A stretch of 64,000 bases of DNA, from the NCBI RefSeq assembly GCF_900113035.1, contig NZ_FONX01000012.1, positions 1 to 64,000 on the forward strand, given 5' to 3'. The position numbers were made by a program, and so were the translations under genes. Below the pieces are notes generated by a model. That model was not told the origin of the DNA and did not search any database. It worked only from the letters and a program-made list of their open reading frames with translations. Source of the DNA: Paracidovorax wautersii. Lineage in GTDB: Bacteria > Pseudomonadota > Gammaproteobacteria > Burkholderiales > Burkholderiaceae_C. Positions within the stretch are counted from its first letter, which is position 1. Each line of letters opens with the position of its first letter. Below, one piece after another: positions 18,363 through 27,584 of this stretch.

Positions 18363-18980
18363 ATGCCTGCCGATTCTGCGCCCATGAACCTGACGCACCA
18401 TTTCCTGATCGCCATGCCCGGCCTGGAAGATGCGTCTTTCTCGCGCAGCGTGGTCTATGTGTGCGAACACAGCGAACGCGGAGCCCTCGGGCTCATCATC
18501 AACAAGCCCACCGACATCAGTCTGCGGGGTCTTTTCGACAAGGTCGATCTGCCGCTGCAGCGCGAAGACCTCACCCAGCAGCCGGTCTTCCAGGGCGGCC
18601 CGGTGCAGACCGAGCGCGGCTTCGTGCTGCACGAGCCCGTGGTCGCGTCCTCGTCCGAGACGGGCGAGGGCGTCGAGGCCGACGAATCCATCTATGCCTC
18701 CACCATGGCCATTCCGGGCGGGCTGGAGATGACCACCTCCAAGGACGTGCTCGAAGCCATGTCCACCGGCGCCGGCCCGCGCCGCGTGCTGGTCACGCTG
18801 GGCTATTCGTCCTGGGCGCAGGGCCAGCTCGAATCCGAGGTGGCCGAGAACAGCTGGCTGACCGTGGGGGCCGATCTGTCGGTCATCTTCGACACGCCCG
18901 TGGACCAGCGCTACGACCGCGCCATGGCCCTGCTGGGCCTGCAGTCGTGGATGCTCTCGCCCGAGGCGGGGCACGCATGA
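18363..18980 (+). CDS. yqgE: YqgE/AlgH family protein
   Basis: 205 codons from 18363; 198 if the ATG at 18384 (MNLTHHFLIAMPG) is used, which matches the usual family N-terminus. UPF0301 proteins are widely conserved and of uncertain biochemical role. Landmarks are HFLIAMPGLEDASF, ERGALGLIINKPTD, GGPVQTERGFVLH and YSSWAQGQLESEVAENSWL. It is followed by ruvX with a 4-base ATGA overlap, the conserved yqgE-yqgF pairing. Confidence 0.93.
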   Translation: MPADSAPMNLTHHFLIAMPGLEDASFSRSVVYVCEHSERGALGLIINKPTDISLRGLFDKVDLPLQREDLTQQPVFQGGPVQTERGFVLHEPVVASSSETGEGVEADESIYASTMAIPGGLEMTTSKDVLEAMSTGAGPRRVLVTLGYSSWAQGQLESEVAENSWLTVGADLSVIFDTPVDQRYDRAMALLGLQSWMLSPEAGHA

Positions 18981-19417
18981 GCGGCTCTTCCGCAGCCCCC
19001 GCATCCCCTTCCGCATCGCAGGCCGTTCCCGCGCATTTCCAGTCCTTCCTGGCGCTTGACCTGGGGCTCAAGCGCAGCGGCGTGGCCGTGGGCAATCGCA
19101 TGCTGCGCACCGCCACGCCGCAGGCCACGATCCGCGCCGAGGGCGATGCCCGCTTCGCCCACGTGGCCGAGCGCATCCGCGAATGGCAGCCCGATGCGCT
19201 GGTGATCGGCGTGCCTTACCACCCCGATGGCGCGAGCCACGAGAACACGGCCCGCGCCCTGAAGTTCGCGCGCCAGCTGCGCGGGCGCTTCGGCCTGCCG
19301 GTGTTCGAGGTGGACGAGCGCTACAGCACCACCGAGGCCCATGCCGCCGGCGCCCGCGACGCCGATGCCGCGTCGGCCTGCATCATCCTGGAACAGTTTT
19401 TGAGGAATCTTCCATGA
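18977..19417 (+). CDS. ruvX: YqgF/RuvX family putative pre-16S rRNA nuclease
   Basis: 146 residues. An RNase H-like fold enzyme linked to 16S rRNA 5' end maturation and sometimes called Holliday junction resolvase-like. Key segments are [17 protein letters not shown] (catalytic Asp), [12 protein letters not shown] and the C-terminal [12 protein letters not shown], with D near [19 protein letters not shown]. Overlaps yqgE upstream (ATGA) and pyrR downstream (ATGA), so yqgE-ruvX-pyrR are translationally coupled. Confidence 0.93.
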   Translation: MSGSSAAPASPSASQAVPAHFQSFLALDLGLKRSGVAVGNRMLRTATPQATIRAEGDARFAHVAERIREWQPDALVIGVPYHPDGASHENTARALKFARQLRGRFGLPVFEVDERYSTTEAHAAGARDADAASACIILEQFLRNLP

Positions 19418-19965
19418 GCGCTCCCCCGTCCCCTTCTTCCACGCCCCACGCCGCGGGCACGCTGGCGCTCGACGCCGAAGCGCTATATGCCGAGCTGCTG
19501 CGCGGCGTGCGTGCGCTGCGCACCGGGCGCACGCACCTGGCGGGCATCGCCTCGGGCGGCGCCTGGCTGGCCGAGCGGCTGCAGAAGGACCTGGGCCTGC
19601 CCGGCGAACCCGGCGTGCTGTCCTCGGCCATGCACCGCGACGACTTCTCGCAGCGCGGCATGTCGGTGAGCGCGCAGACCGCGCTGCCCTTCGAGGTGAG
19701 CGGCGCCGACATCCTGGTGCTGGACGATGTGCTCTACACCGGCCGCACCATCCGCGCCGTGCTCAACGAGCTGTTCGACTACGGTCGCCCCGCCAGCGTA
19801 CGGCTGGCGGTGCTGGTGGACCGCGGCGGGCGCGAGCTGCCGGTGCAGGCGGACTTCGCCGCCGCCCGCGTGGCGCTGCCGGCCACCCAGTCGCTGGCCC
19901 TGGCCCGCACCGAGGCCGGCGCTTTCCATTTCGACGTCAAAGCAGTGAACATCCAAGAGGCCTGA
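19414..19965 (+). CDS. pyrR: Bifunctional pyr operon regulator/uracil phosphoribosyltransferase PyrR
   Basis: 183 residues. The PRPP-binding signature [21 protein letters not shown] (about 105-125) and [13 protein letters not shown] identify PyrR. In Gram-positive bacteria PyrR binds pyr mRNA. In Gram-negatives it is often only a phosphoribosyltransferase homologue, and I see no PyrR-type RNA attenuator before pyrB here, only 2 bases. Overlaps ruvX by 4 bases. Confidence 0.92.
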   Translation: MSAPPSPSSTPHAAGTLALDAEALYAELLRGVRALRTGRTHLAGIASGGAWLAERLQKDLGLPGEPGVLSSAMHRDDFSQRGMSVSAQTALPFEVSGADILVLDDVLYTGRTIRAVLNELFDYGRPASVRLAVLVDRGGRELPVQADFAAARVALPATQSLALARTEAGAFHFDVKAVNIQEA

Positions 19966-19967
19966 CG

Positions 19968-20930
19968 GTGCTGTACAAGCGCAACCCCCAACTCAACTCC
20001 AACGGCGAGCTGATCCATCTGCTCTCCATCGAGGGCCTGCCCAAGAGCATCCTCACCCACATCCTCGACACCGCTGCCAACTTCGTCAGCGTGAACGACC
20101 GCGAGGTGAAGAAGGTGCCGCTGCTGCGCGGCAAGAGCGTGTTCAACCTGTTCTTCGAGAACAGCACCCGCACGCGCACCACCTTCGAGATCGCGGCCAA
20201 GCGCCTGTCGGCCGACGTGATCAACCTGGACATCGCGCGCTCCTCGGCCAGCAAGGGCGAGTCGCTGCTCGACACCATCGCCAACCTCTCGGCCATGGCG
20301 GCGGACCTCTTCGTGGTGCGGCACAGCGAATCGGGAGCGCCCTACCTGATCGCGCAGCACGTGGCGCCCCATGTGCACGTCATCAACGCGGGCGACGGAC
20401 GGCATGCGCACCCCACGCAGGGGCTGCTCGACATGTACACCATCCGCCACTACAAGAAGGACTTCTCCAACCTCACGGTGGCCATCGTGGGCGACGTGCT
20501 GCATTCGCGCGTGGCGCGCTCGGACATCCACGGCCTCACCACCCTGGGCTGCCCCGAGGTGCGCGTGGTGGGCCCGCGCACGCTGGTGCCCAGCGACCTT
20601 TCCCACATGGGTGTGCGCGTGTGCCACACGCTGGAAGAGGGCATCAAGGATGCCGACGTGGTCATCATGCTGCGCCTGCAGAACGAGCGCATGAGCGGCG
20701 CGCTGCTGCCGTCCAGCCAGGAATACTTCAAGAGCTTCGGCCTCACGCCCGAGAAGCTGCGGCTGGCCAAGCCCGACGCCATCGTCATGCACCCCGGCCC
20801 GATCAACCGCGGCGTGGAGATCGACTCCGCCGTGGTGGACGGCAAGCAGAGCGTGATCCTGCCGCAGGTCACCTTCGGCATCGCCGTGCGCATGGCCGTG
20901 ATGTCCATCGTCGCCGGTAACGAGGCTTGA
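19968..20930 (+). CDS. pyrB: Aspartate carbamoyltransferase catalytic chain
   Basis: 320 codons, GTG start at 19968 two bases after the pyrR stop. Catalyses carbamoyl phosphate + aspartate to carbamoyl aspartate in pyrimidine synthesis. The carbamoyl-phosphate loop [18 protein letters not shown] (about 60) and [12 protein letters not shown] (about 145) are intact. No pyrI regulatory chain follows. Instead the pyrC homologue follows after a dispersed repeat, as in class A ATCases, where PyrB associates with an inactive PyrC-like partner. Confidence 0.96.
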   Translation: MLYKRNPQLNSNGELIHLLSIEGLPKSILTHILDTAANFVSVNDREVKKVPLLRGKSVFNLFFENSTRTRTTFEIAAKRLSADVINLDIARSSASKGESLLDTIANLSAMAADLFVVRHSESGAPYLIAQHVAPHVHVINAGDGRHAHPTQGLLDMYTIRHYKKDFSNLTVAIVGDVLHSRVARSDIHGLTTLGCPEVRVVGPRTLVPSDLSHMGVRVCHTLEEGIKDADVVIMLRLQNERMSGALLPSSQEYFKSFGLTPEKLRLAKPDAIVMHPGPINRGVEIDSAVVDGKQSVILPQVTFGIAVRMAVMSIVAGNEA

Positions 20931-20996
20931 TTGCTATAAAGAAAATAGCTGCCAGCGCGCATCCAGAAAGCGCTGGCGGTTCATTGGGCTTGAAAT
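20931..20996 (+). repeat. Dispersed repeat R1, copy B
   Basis: Starts immediately after the pyrB stop: TTGCTATAAAGAAAATAGC, then stem CCAGCGC...GCGCTGG, then a TTGAAA-type tail ending next to the ATG of pyrC'. Two stem-loops are drawn by eye: GCTAT/ATAGC and CCAGCGC/GCGCTGG. Located between two genes of one operon. Confidence 0.8.
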
Positions 20997-20997
20997 C

Positions 20998-22299
20998 ATG
21001 AAGATACTGATCCAGAACGGCCGCGTGATCGATCCGGCCAGCGGTTTCGACCAGACCTGCGACATCGCGCTGGCGGCCGGCCGCATCATCGCGCTGGGCC
21101 GCGCGCCGCGCGACTTCGCGCCCAACCGCGTGATCGACGCCAGCGGCTGCCTGGTGGTGCCCGGCCTGGTGGACCTGGCCGCGCGCCTGCGCGAGCCCGG
21201 CTACGAACACGAGGGCATGCTCGAATCCGAAATGGCCGCGGCCGTGGCCGGCGGCGTGACCAGCCTGGTCTGCCCGCCCGACACCGACCCGGTGCTGGAC
21301 GAGCCGGGCCTGGTGGAAATGCTCAAGTTCCGCGCCGAGAAGCTGCACCAGTCGCGGCTCTTTCCGCTGGGCGCGCTCACGCGGGGCCTGGCCGGCGAGG
21401 TGCTGACCGAGATGGCCGAACTCACCGAATCGGGCTGCGTCGGCTTCAGCCAGGCCGAAGAGGCGCTGCAGAGCACGCAGGTGCTGCAGCGCGCCCTGCA
21501 GTACGCCGCCACCTTCGGCTACACCGTGTGGCTGCGCCCGCAGGAGATGTACCTGGGCCGGGGCGTGGCCGCCAGCGGGCCGCTCGCCACGCGGCTGGGC
21601 CTCTCGGGCATTCCCGTCGCGGCCGAGACCATCGCGCTGCACACCATCTTCGAGCTGCTCAAGACCACCGGCGCGCGCGTCCACCTCTGCCGCCTCTCCA
21701 GCGCGGCGGGCGTCGAGCTGGTGCGCCAGGCCAAGGCCGCAGGCCTGAAGGTGACGGCCGACGTGAGCATCAATTCGCTGATGTTCACCGACACCGACAT
21801 CGGCTTCTTCGACAGCCGCGCGCGCCTCTCGCCACCGCTGCGCCAGCAGCGCGACCGCGATGCGCTGCTGGCCGGCCTGGCCGACGGCACCCTCGACGCG
21901 CTGGTCTCCGACCACACGCCGGTCGATGAAGACGCCAAGGTGCTGCCCTTCGCCGAGGCCGAGCCCGGCGCCACCGGCCTGGAGCTGCTCCTGAGCGTGG
22001 CCCTCAAGTGGTCGCACGACGCCGGCGTGCCGCTGGCGCGCGCGCTGGGCGTGGTCACCGCCGAGCCGGCCCGCGTGCTGGGCAGCGCCCTGGGCACGCT
22101 GCAGGCCAGCGTGGGCCAGATCGTGGAAGGCGGGGTGGCCGACCTCTGCGTGGTCGATGCCGAAGGCGCCTGGACGGTGGAAGCCGCCGCGCTGCGCAGC
22201 CAGGGCAAGCACACGCCCTTCTCGTCCTACGAGCTGCCGGGCCGCGTGCGCTGCACGCTGGTGGGCGGGCAGGTCGCGTTCGAGCGCCAGCCCGGCTGA
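20998..22299 (+). CDS. pyrX: Dihydroorotase-like PyrC' (pseudo-DHOase), metal site lost
   Basis: 433 codons. An amidohydrolase-fold homologue of dihydroorotase. The position that normally reads VDLHVHLREPG is VDLAARLREPG (about 58-68), so both histidines of the HxH metal site are missing. The later DHTPVDED segment keeps the Asp but not the usual histidine pattern. In Pseudomonas such non-catalytic PyrC' proteins are needed to assemble ATCase with PyrB, and the same role is likely here. A true pyrC must lie elsewhere. Confidence 0.9.
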   Translation: MKILIQNGRVIDPASGFDQTCDIALAAGRIIALGRAPRDFAPNRVIDASGCLVVPGLVDLAARLREPGYEHEGMLESEMAAAVAGGVTSLVCPPDTDPVLDEPGLVEMLKFRAEKLHQSRLFPLGALTRGLAGEVLTEMAELTESGCVGFSQAEEALQSTQVLQRALQYAATFGYTVWLRPQEMYLGRGVAASGPLATRLGLSGIPVAAETIALHTIFELLKTTGARVHLCRLSSAAGVELVRQAKAAGLKVTADVSINSLMFTDTDIGFFDSRARLSPPLRQQRDRDALLAGLADGTLDALVSDHTPVDEDAKVLPFAEAEPGATGLELLLSVALKWSHDAGVPLARALGVVTAEPARVLGSALGTLQASVGQIVEGGVADLCVVDAEGAWTVEAAALRSQGKHTPFSSYELPGRVRCTLVGGQVAFERQPG

Positions 22300-22412
22300 T
22301 CCCTTCCCGGGTGCGCTGTCCTGGCCGCACCCGGTGCGGTGCCGGGCCGGCGGCGCGCCACGGCTTCCTCGCTCCTGTCCGCTCCTCCGATTCCCTCCTT
22401 CGAGCCGCCACC

Positions 22413-23153
22413 ATGAGACGCCAAGCCCGCGCCTGCCTGCGCCTTGCCCGCATGCTGACCCACATCGCCATCGGCCTGGGAACCGTGCTGCTGCGCTTTC
22501 GCGGCATGCCGGTCGAAGAGCAGCAGGCCCGCGTGCAGGCCTGGGCGCGCGAGATGCTGCGCCGCGCCGGCGTGCAGCTGCAGGTGCAGGGCACGCCGCC
22601 CGCGCACGGGCCGCTGCTGCTGGTGGCCAACCACATCTCCTGGCTCGACATTCCGGTGATGCATGCGGCGCGCCACTGCCGCTTCGTCTCCAAGTCCGAC
22701 GTGCAGGGCTGGCCCGTGCTGGGCCGGCTGGCCACGGCGGCGGGCACGCTCTACATCGAACGCGAATCGCGCCGCGACGCGCTGCGCGTGGTCCACACCA
22801 TGCGCGATGCGCTCGATCGCGGCGAGATCCTGGCCGTGTTCCCCGAAGGCACGACCAGCAACGGCATCGCGCTGCTGCCCTTCCACGCCAACCTGCTGCA
22901 GTCGGCCATCAGCGCCGATGCGCCCGTGCAGCCCGTGGGCCTGCGCTTCATCGACGGCCGCACCGGCGCGCCCAGCCAGGCCGCGAGCTATGTGGGCGAC
23001 GAGACGCTGATCGGCTCGCTCTGGCGCACCCTCTGCGCCGACGGGCTGGTGGCGGTGGTGCACTACGGCGCGCCGCAGCAGGCCGCCGGCCGCGACCGCC
23101 GCACCTGGGCCGAAGACCTGCGCAGCGTGGTGGACGGGCTGCGGCGCAGTTGA
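22413..23153 (+). CDS. plsC: 1-acyl-sn-glycerol-3-phosphate acyltransferase
   Basis: 246 residues. Membrane enzyme of phosphatidic acid synthesis. One N-terminal hydrophobic stretch (about 12-30) is followed by the HX4D box NHISWLDIP (about 71) and the glycerol-phosphate binding motif VFPEGTTSNG (about 145). ATG at 22413, 113 bases after pyrC'. This short form is the canonical PlsC; a longer YihG-like relative lies at 3602-4498. Confidence 0.92.
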   Translation: MRRQARACLRLARMLTHIAIGLGTVLLRFRGMPVEEQQARVQAWAREMLRRAGVQLQVQGTPPAHGPLLLVANHISWLDIPVMHAARHCRFVSKSDVQGWPVLGRLATAAGTLYIERESRRDALRVVHTMRDALDRGEILAVFPEGTTSNGIALLPFHANLLQSAISADAPVQPVGLRFIDGRTGAPSQAASYVGDETLIGSLWRTLCADGLVAVVHYGAPQQAAGRDRRTWAEDLRSVVDGLRRS

Positions 23154-23194
23154 TGGGGCAGGGGCTGGCCGGCCTCCTGCGGTGGCCGGCAATC

Positions 23195-23250
23195 TGCTAT
23201 TGAAAATATAGCTATCAGCCCTTGATCTGCCTGGGCTGGAGGCCTGAAAG
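23195..23250 (+). repeat. Dispersed repeat R1, copy A
   Basis: TGCTATTGAAAATATAGC followed by CAGCCC-TTGATCTGCCT-GGGCTG and AGGCCTGAAAG. The second stem uses different base pairs from copies B and C but stays complementary. Lies between plsC and the ABC ATPase gene, which converge here. Confidence 0.8.
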
Positions 23251-23275
23251 CCTCACAACCCTCGATCCCGGCCGC

Positions 23276-24343
23276 TCAGCCCCGTGGAAACGTCACCACG
23301 TGCTGCACCTGCGGCCGGATGCCGATCCAGTCGCCCACCGCATGGTCGTGGTGGCTGGGCACATGGGCCATCACGCTGAGGCCGTTGGCCAGCTGCAGCG
23401 TGTAGAGGAATTCCGAGCCCCTGAACGCCTTGCGCACGATGCGCGCCTGCACCGGCGCATCGTCGTCGTGCACCACGTCGTCGGCGCGCAGCAGCACATC
23501 GCATTCGCCGCCCGGGTAGGCGCCGGGCAGGGGGCATTCCTCCAGGTCCGCCAGGTCACCCAGCGGCGTGCGGGCCACCACGCCGCCGCCGGGCTGGTGC
23601 TCCAGCGTGGCGGGCGCGAACACGCCGTGGCCGATGAAATCCGCCACGAAGCGCGTGGCCGGCCGGTGGTAGAGCGCATAGGCGGCATCCCACTGGTGCA
23701 GCGTGCCCGACTCCATCACGCCGATGCGGTCGCCGATGGCGAAGGCCTCCAGCTGGTCGTGCGTGACGAAGAGGGCCGTGGCGCCCGCGGCCTTCAGGAT
23801 GCCGCGCACCTCGTGCGCGAGGCGCTCGCGCAGCTCCACGTCCAGGTTGGAAAAGGGTTCGTCCAGCAGCATCAGCTGCGGGCGCGGCGCCAGCGCCCGG
23901 GCCAGCGCCACGCGCTGCTGCTGCCCGCCCGAGAGCTCGTGCGGAAAGCGCCCGGCGCTGCCTTCCAGGCCCACCAGGCGCAGCACCTCATCGACGCGCG
24001 CGGCCTGCTCGGCCCGCGCCAGGCGGTGGATGCCGAAGGCCACGTTGCGGCCCACGCTCAGGTGCGGGAAAAGGGCGTAGTCCTGGAACACCATGCCGAT
24101 GCGGCGCTCTTCGGGCGGCACGCTGCGGCCGGCGCTGCCCACCACCGCGCCGCTCAGGCGGATCTCGCCGCCCGCCACCGGCTCCAGCCCCGCCACGGCG
24201 CGAAGCAGCGTGGTCTTGCCGCAGCCCGAGGGGCCGATCAGCACGCCGATCTCGCCCGCCGCCAGGCCCAGGCTCACGCCGCGCACGGCGGCCTGTGCGC
24301 GGCCGGCATAGCGCACTTGCAGTTGGGAGACTTCCAGGAACAT
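23276..24343 (-). CDS. fbpC: ABC transporter ATP-binding protein, Fe(3+)/spermidine type (FbpC-like)
   Basis: 355 residues from the ATG at 24343; 7 more with an upstream start at 24364. Cytoplasmic ATPase with Walker A GPSGCGKTT, Q-loop VFQDYALFPHLSVGRNVAFG, signature LSGGQQQR, Walker B LMLLDEPFSN and H-loop THDQLEA, then a C-terminal TOBE-like domain (about 240-355). It is divergent from the permease gene. No periplasmic binding protein is present nearby, so the substrate (ferric iron by family resemblance) is not proven. Confidence 0.85.
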   Translation of the reverse strand: MFLEVSQLQVRYAGRAQAAVRGVSLGLAAGEIGVLIGPSGCGKTTLLRAVAGLEPVAGGEIRLSGAVVGSAGRSVPPEERRIGMVFQDYALFPHLSVGRNVAFGIHRLARAEQAARVDEVLRLVGLEGSAGRFPHELSGGQQQRVALARALAPRPQLMLLDEPFSNLDVELRERLAHEVRGILKAAGATALFVTHDQLEAFAIGDRIGVMESGTLHQWDAAYALYHRPATRFVADFIGHGVFAPATLEHQPGGGVVARTPLGDLADLEECPLPGAYPGGECDVLLRADDVVHDDDAPVQARIVRKAFRGSEFLYTLQLANGLSVMAHVPSHHDHAVGDWIGIRPQVQHVVTFPRG

Positions 24344-24490
24344 GCAGGGGATTCTAGAAGGCATGGATGCGTAGAATTCGCATTCTCAGCGCCGCCGCGG
24401 TGGCTTGCCGCCTGGCGGGCCTGCTGTACCCCGCCCCGGGCCGCGCCTGCGGCTTCCGCCATCTTCCCCATCGCTTCACCGGCCCGCTCC

Positions 24491-26122
24491 TTGGCTCCGC
24501 TCCGCTCCGCACTGCGCTCCCTGCCGCTCATCGCCCTCGCCGCGCTGCTCACCCTGCCGGTGCTGGCCGTGCTGGGCGCATGGCTGCCCTGGGGGGCGGG
24601 CGGCGAGGCGGCCGGTGCCATCCTGCGCGAGATGGCTGCCACCGTGCTGCCGGGCTACGTCGCCACCACGCTGTGGCTGGGCCTGGCCGTGGCGCTGGGC
24701 GCGGCGGTGGTGGGCACGGCCACGGCGGCAGCCGTCACGCTGTTCGACTTCCGTGGCCGGCGCAGCATGGAGTGGCTGCTGCTCCTGCCCCTCGCCATGC
24801 CGGCCTATGTGACGGCCTATGCTTACACCGACTTCCTGCAGTTCAGCGGCCCGCTGCAGGTGTGGCTGCGCGCGAGCTTCGGGCTCGAAGGGCGGCTCCT
24901 GCCCGAGGTGCGCAGCCTGGGCGGCGCGGTGTGGGTGTTCATCTTCTCGCTCTACCCCTATGTCTATCTGCTGGCGCGCACCGCGCTGGGCGAGCGTGCC
25001 GCGCACCTGATGGAGGCCGCGCGCCTGCTGGGCGCGCCGCTGGCCCGCCGCATCCGCATGGTGGCGCTGCCGCTGGCGCGCCCGGCCGTGGCGGCGGGCG
25101 TGGCGCTGGTGCTGATGGAGACGCTGGCCGACTTCGGCGTGGCCAGCTACTTCGGCATCCAGACCTTCACCACCGGCATCTACAAGGCCTGGCTGTCCAT
25201 GGACAACCGGCTGGCCGCGGCGCAGCTGGCCACCATGCTGCTGGTGCTGGTCGTGGCGCTGCTGCAGCTGGAGCTGCGCGCCCAGCGCCGCATGCGCTTT
25301 GCCACCGGCAGCGCCGGGCGCGCCGGCTCGGCCGAGGCGCAGCCGCAACGCCTGCGGGGCTGGCGCTGCGCGGCGGCCTGGGTGGTCTGCCTGTTGCCGG
25401 TGCTCGCAGGCTTCGTGCTGCCGGTGGCCTTCATGCTGCGCCCGCTGGCGGCCGACTGGTCGGTGCTGCCCTGGGGGCGTTTCGTGGAATGGGCCGGCCA
25501 CAGCGTGCGCCTGGGCGCCATCACCGCCGTGCTGGCCGTGGCCATCGCGCTGGCGCTGGCCTTCGCCGTGCGGCGCAGTCCCTCCGCGCTCACGCGTGGC
25601 GTGGTGCAGCTGGCCAGCCTGGGCTACGCCGTGCCGGGTGCGGTCATCGTCGTGGGCCTGCTGCTGCCCGTGGGCTGGCTGCAGGCGGCGGCGCCCGGCT
25701 GGGGGCTGCCCGCGCTCATCACCTCCACGGCCGTGGGCATCGTCTGGGCCTATCTGGTGCGCTTTTGCGCGGTGGCGCTGCAGTCGGTGCAAAGCGGCTA
25801 TGCGCGCATTCCGCCCAGCCTGGACGATTCCGCCCGCATGCTGGGTGTGGGCAGCCTGGGGCTGATGCTGCGCGTGCATGCGCCGCTGCTCAAGCGCTCC
25901 ACCGCGGCCGCGGCGCTGCTGGTCTTCGTCGATGTGATGAAGGAGCTGCCCGCCACCATGGTGCTGCGGCCCTTCAACAGCGACACCCTGGCCGTGGTCG
26001 CCTACCAGCTGGCGCGCGACGAGCGCCTGGGCGAAGCCGCGCTGCCTTCGCTGGCGCTGGTGGCCGTGGGGCTGGTGCCGGTGATGCTGCTCAGCCGCAC
26101 GCTGCGCGGCGGCGGGCGTTGA
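24491..26122 (+). CDS. fbpB: ABC transporter permease, FbpB-like (fused double permease)
   Basis: About 543 residues if the in-frame TTG at 24491 is the start. No ATG or GTG fits, and upstream sequence in the frame lacks membrane character. The length and the two-halves structure match FbpB/SfuB, with two permease modules each carrying an EAA-type loop (EAARLLGAPLARRIRMVALPLARP about 175-200; DDSARMLGVGSLGLMLRVHAPLLKRS about 445-470) and about 12 membrane spans. Works with the divergent ATPase at 23276-24343. Confidence 0.82.
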   Translation: MAPLRSALRSLPLIALAALLTLPVLAVLGAWLPWGAGGEAAGAILREMAATVLPGYVATTLWLGLAVALGAAVVGTATAAAVTLFDFRGRRSMEWLLLLPLAMPAYVTAYAYTDFLQFSGPLQVWLRASFGLEGRLLPEVRSLGGAVWVFIFSLYPYVYLLARTALGERAAHLMEAARLLGAPLARRIRMVALPLARPAVAAGVALVLMETLADFGVASYFGIQTFTTGIYKAWLSMDNRLAAAQLATMLLVLVVALLQLELRAQRRMRFATGSAGRAGSAEAQPQRLRGWRCAAAWVVCLLPVLAGFVLPVAFMLRPLAADWSVLPWGRFVEWAGHSVRLGAITAVLAVAIALALAFAVRRSPSALTRGVVQLASLGYAVPGAVIVVGLLLPVGWLQAAAPGWGLPALITSTAVGIVWAYLVRFCAVALQSVQSGYARIPPSLDDSARMLGVGSLGLMLRVHAPLLKRSTAAAALLVFVDVMKELPATMVLRPFNSDTLAVVAYQLARDERLGEAALPSLALVAVGLVPVMLLSRTLRGGGR

Positions 26123-26164
26123 GCTGAATCGATAGGTGCTGGCCGGGCGTGCGCCCGGCGCTCA

Positions 26165-26432
26165 GAACGTGTTTACGATCTCGCAGGGGATCGCGTTGGA
26201 GCGCAATCGGGATGAGTGGATGCCTCGGATGCGCCGCATGGACTCATGCCCATGCAAGCAGCCGGGGCGTCCAATCGCCCGATTTCGCTCCAACCCGAAG
26301 GGCAGCTACGTCGGCGGGCGGTCTGCGGCGTTGCGGCGCTTGTGGATAGCCGTGCTATCCACTGCGCACCGCGCCTTGCATCCCATCCCGCCGACGTAGC
26401 TGCGCGACCCCTGGGAGATCGTAAACACGTTC
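26165..26432 (+). mobile_element. 268-bp MITE-like palindromic element, copy 1
   Basis: Ends are 18-bp perfect inverted repeats GAACGTGTTTACGATCTC / GAGATCGTAAACACGTTC. Direct 3-bp duplications TCA flank it at 26162-26164 and 26433-26435. Inside are nested inverted repeats: 26196-26211 with 26278-26293 (imperfect), 26303-26318 with 26387-26402 (16 bp perfect) and a 9-bp hairpin at 26342-26362. No transposase is encoded. An 87-codon reading frame through it looks accidental. Copy 2 at 62682 differs at three positions only. The TNA duplications resemble those of the IS1031 group of IS5 elements, so it may be moved by such a transposase. The right TCA is the stop codon of the oxidoreductase gene. 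Confidence 0.85.
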
Positions 26433-27476
<1,044 letters not shown>

Positions 27477-27532
27477 GCAGCCATTGTGGGCGCCGAGCCA
27501 TATCCATGCTGGTGACGGGACTTGAGCCCGGC

Positions 27533-27571
27533 ATCCCGGTCCGGGCGGCATTGCGCGGACCGGACCGGGAT
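27533..27571 (-). terminator. Long GC stem-loop downstream of lipoprotein gene 1
   Basis: A perfect 12-bp inverted repeat, ATCCCGGTCCGG (27533-27544) with CCGGACCGGGAT (27560-27571), closes a 15-base loop 14 bases after the stop of the lipoprotein gene at 27585. There is no U-tract on either side, so it is a transcript-end stabiliser or a factor-dependent stop rather than a classical terminator. Confidence 0.5.
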
Positions 27572-27584
27572 CGTCAAGATGTGC

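Noticed and set aside
19965-19968. PyrR-binding attenuator before pyrB
   Set aside because: Only two bases separate pyrR and pyrB, so there is no room for it.
26136-26399. An 87-codon ORF inside MITE copy 1, also present in copy 2
   Set aside because: Lies wholly in nested palindromes, starts outside the element in copy 1, and shows no protein-like features; probably accidental.
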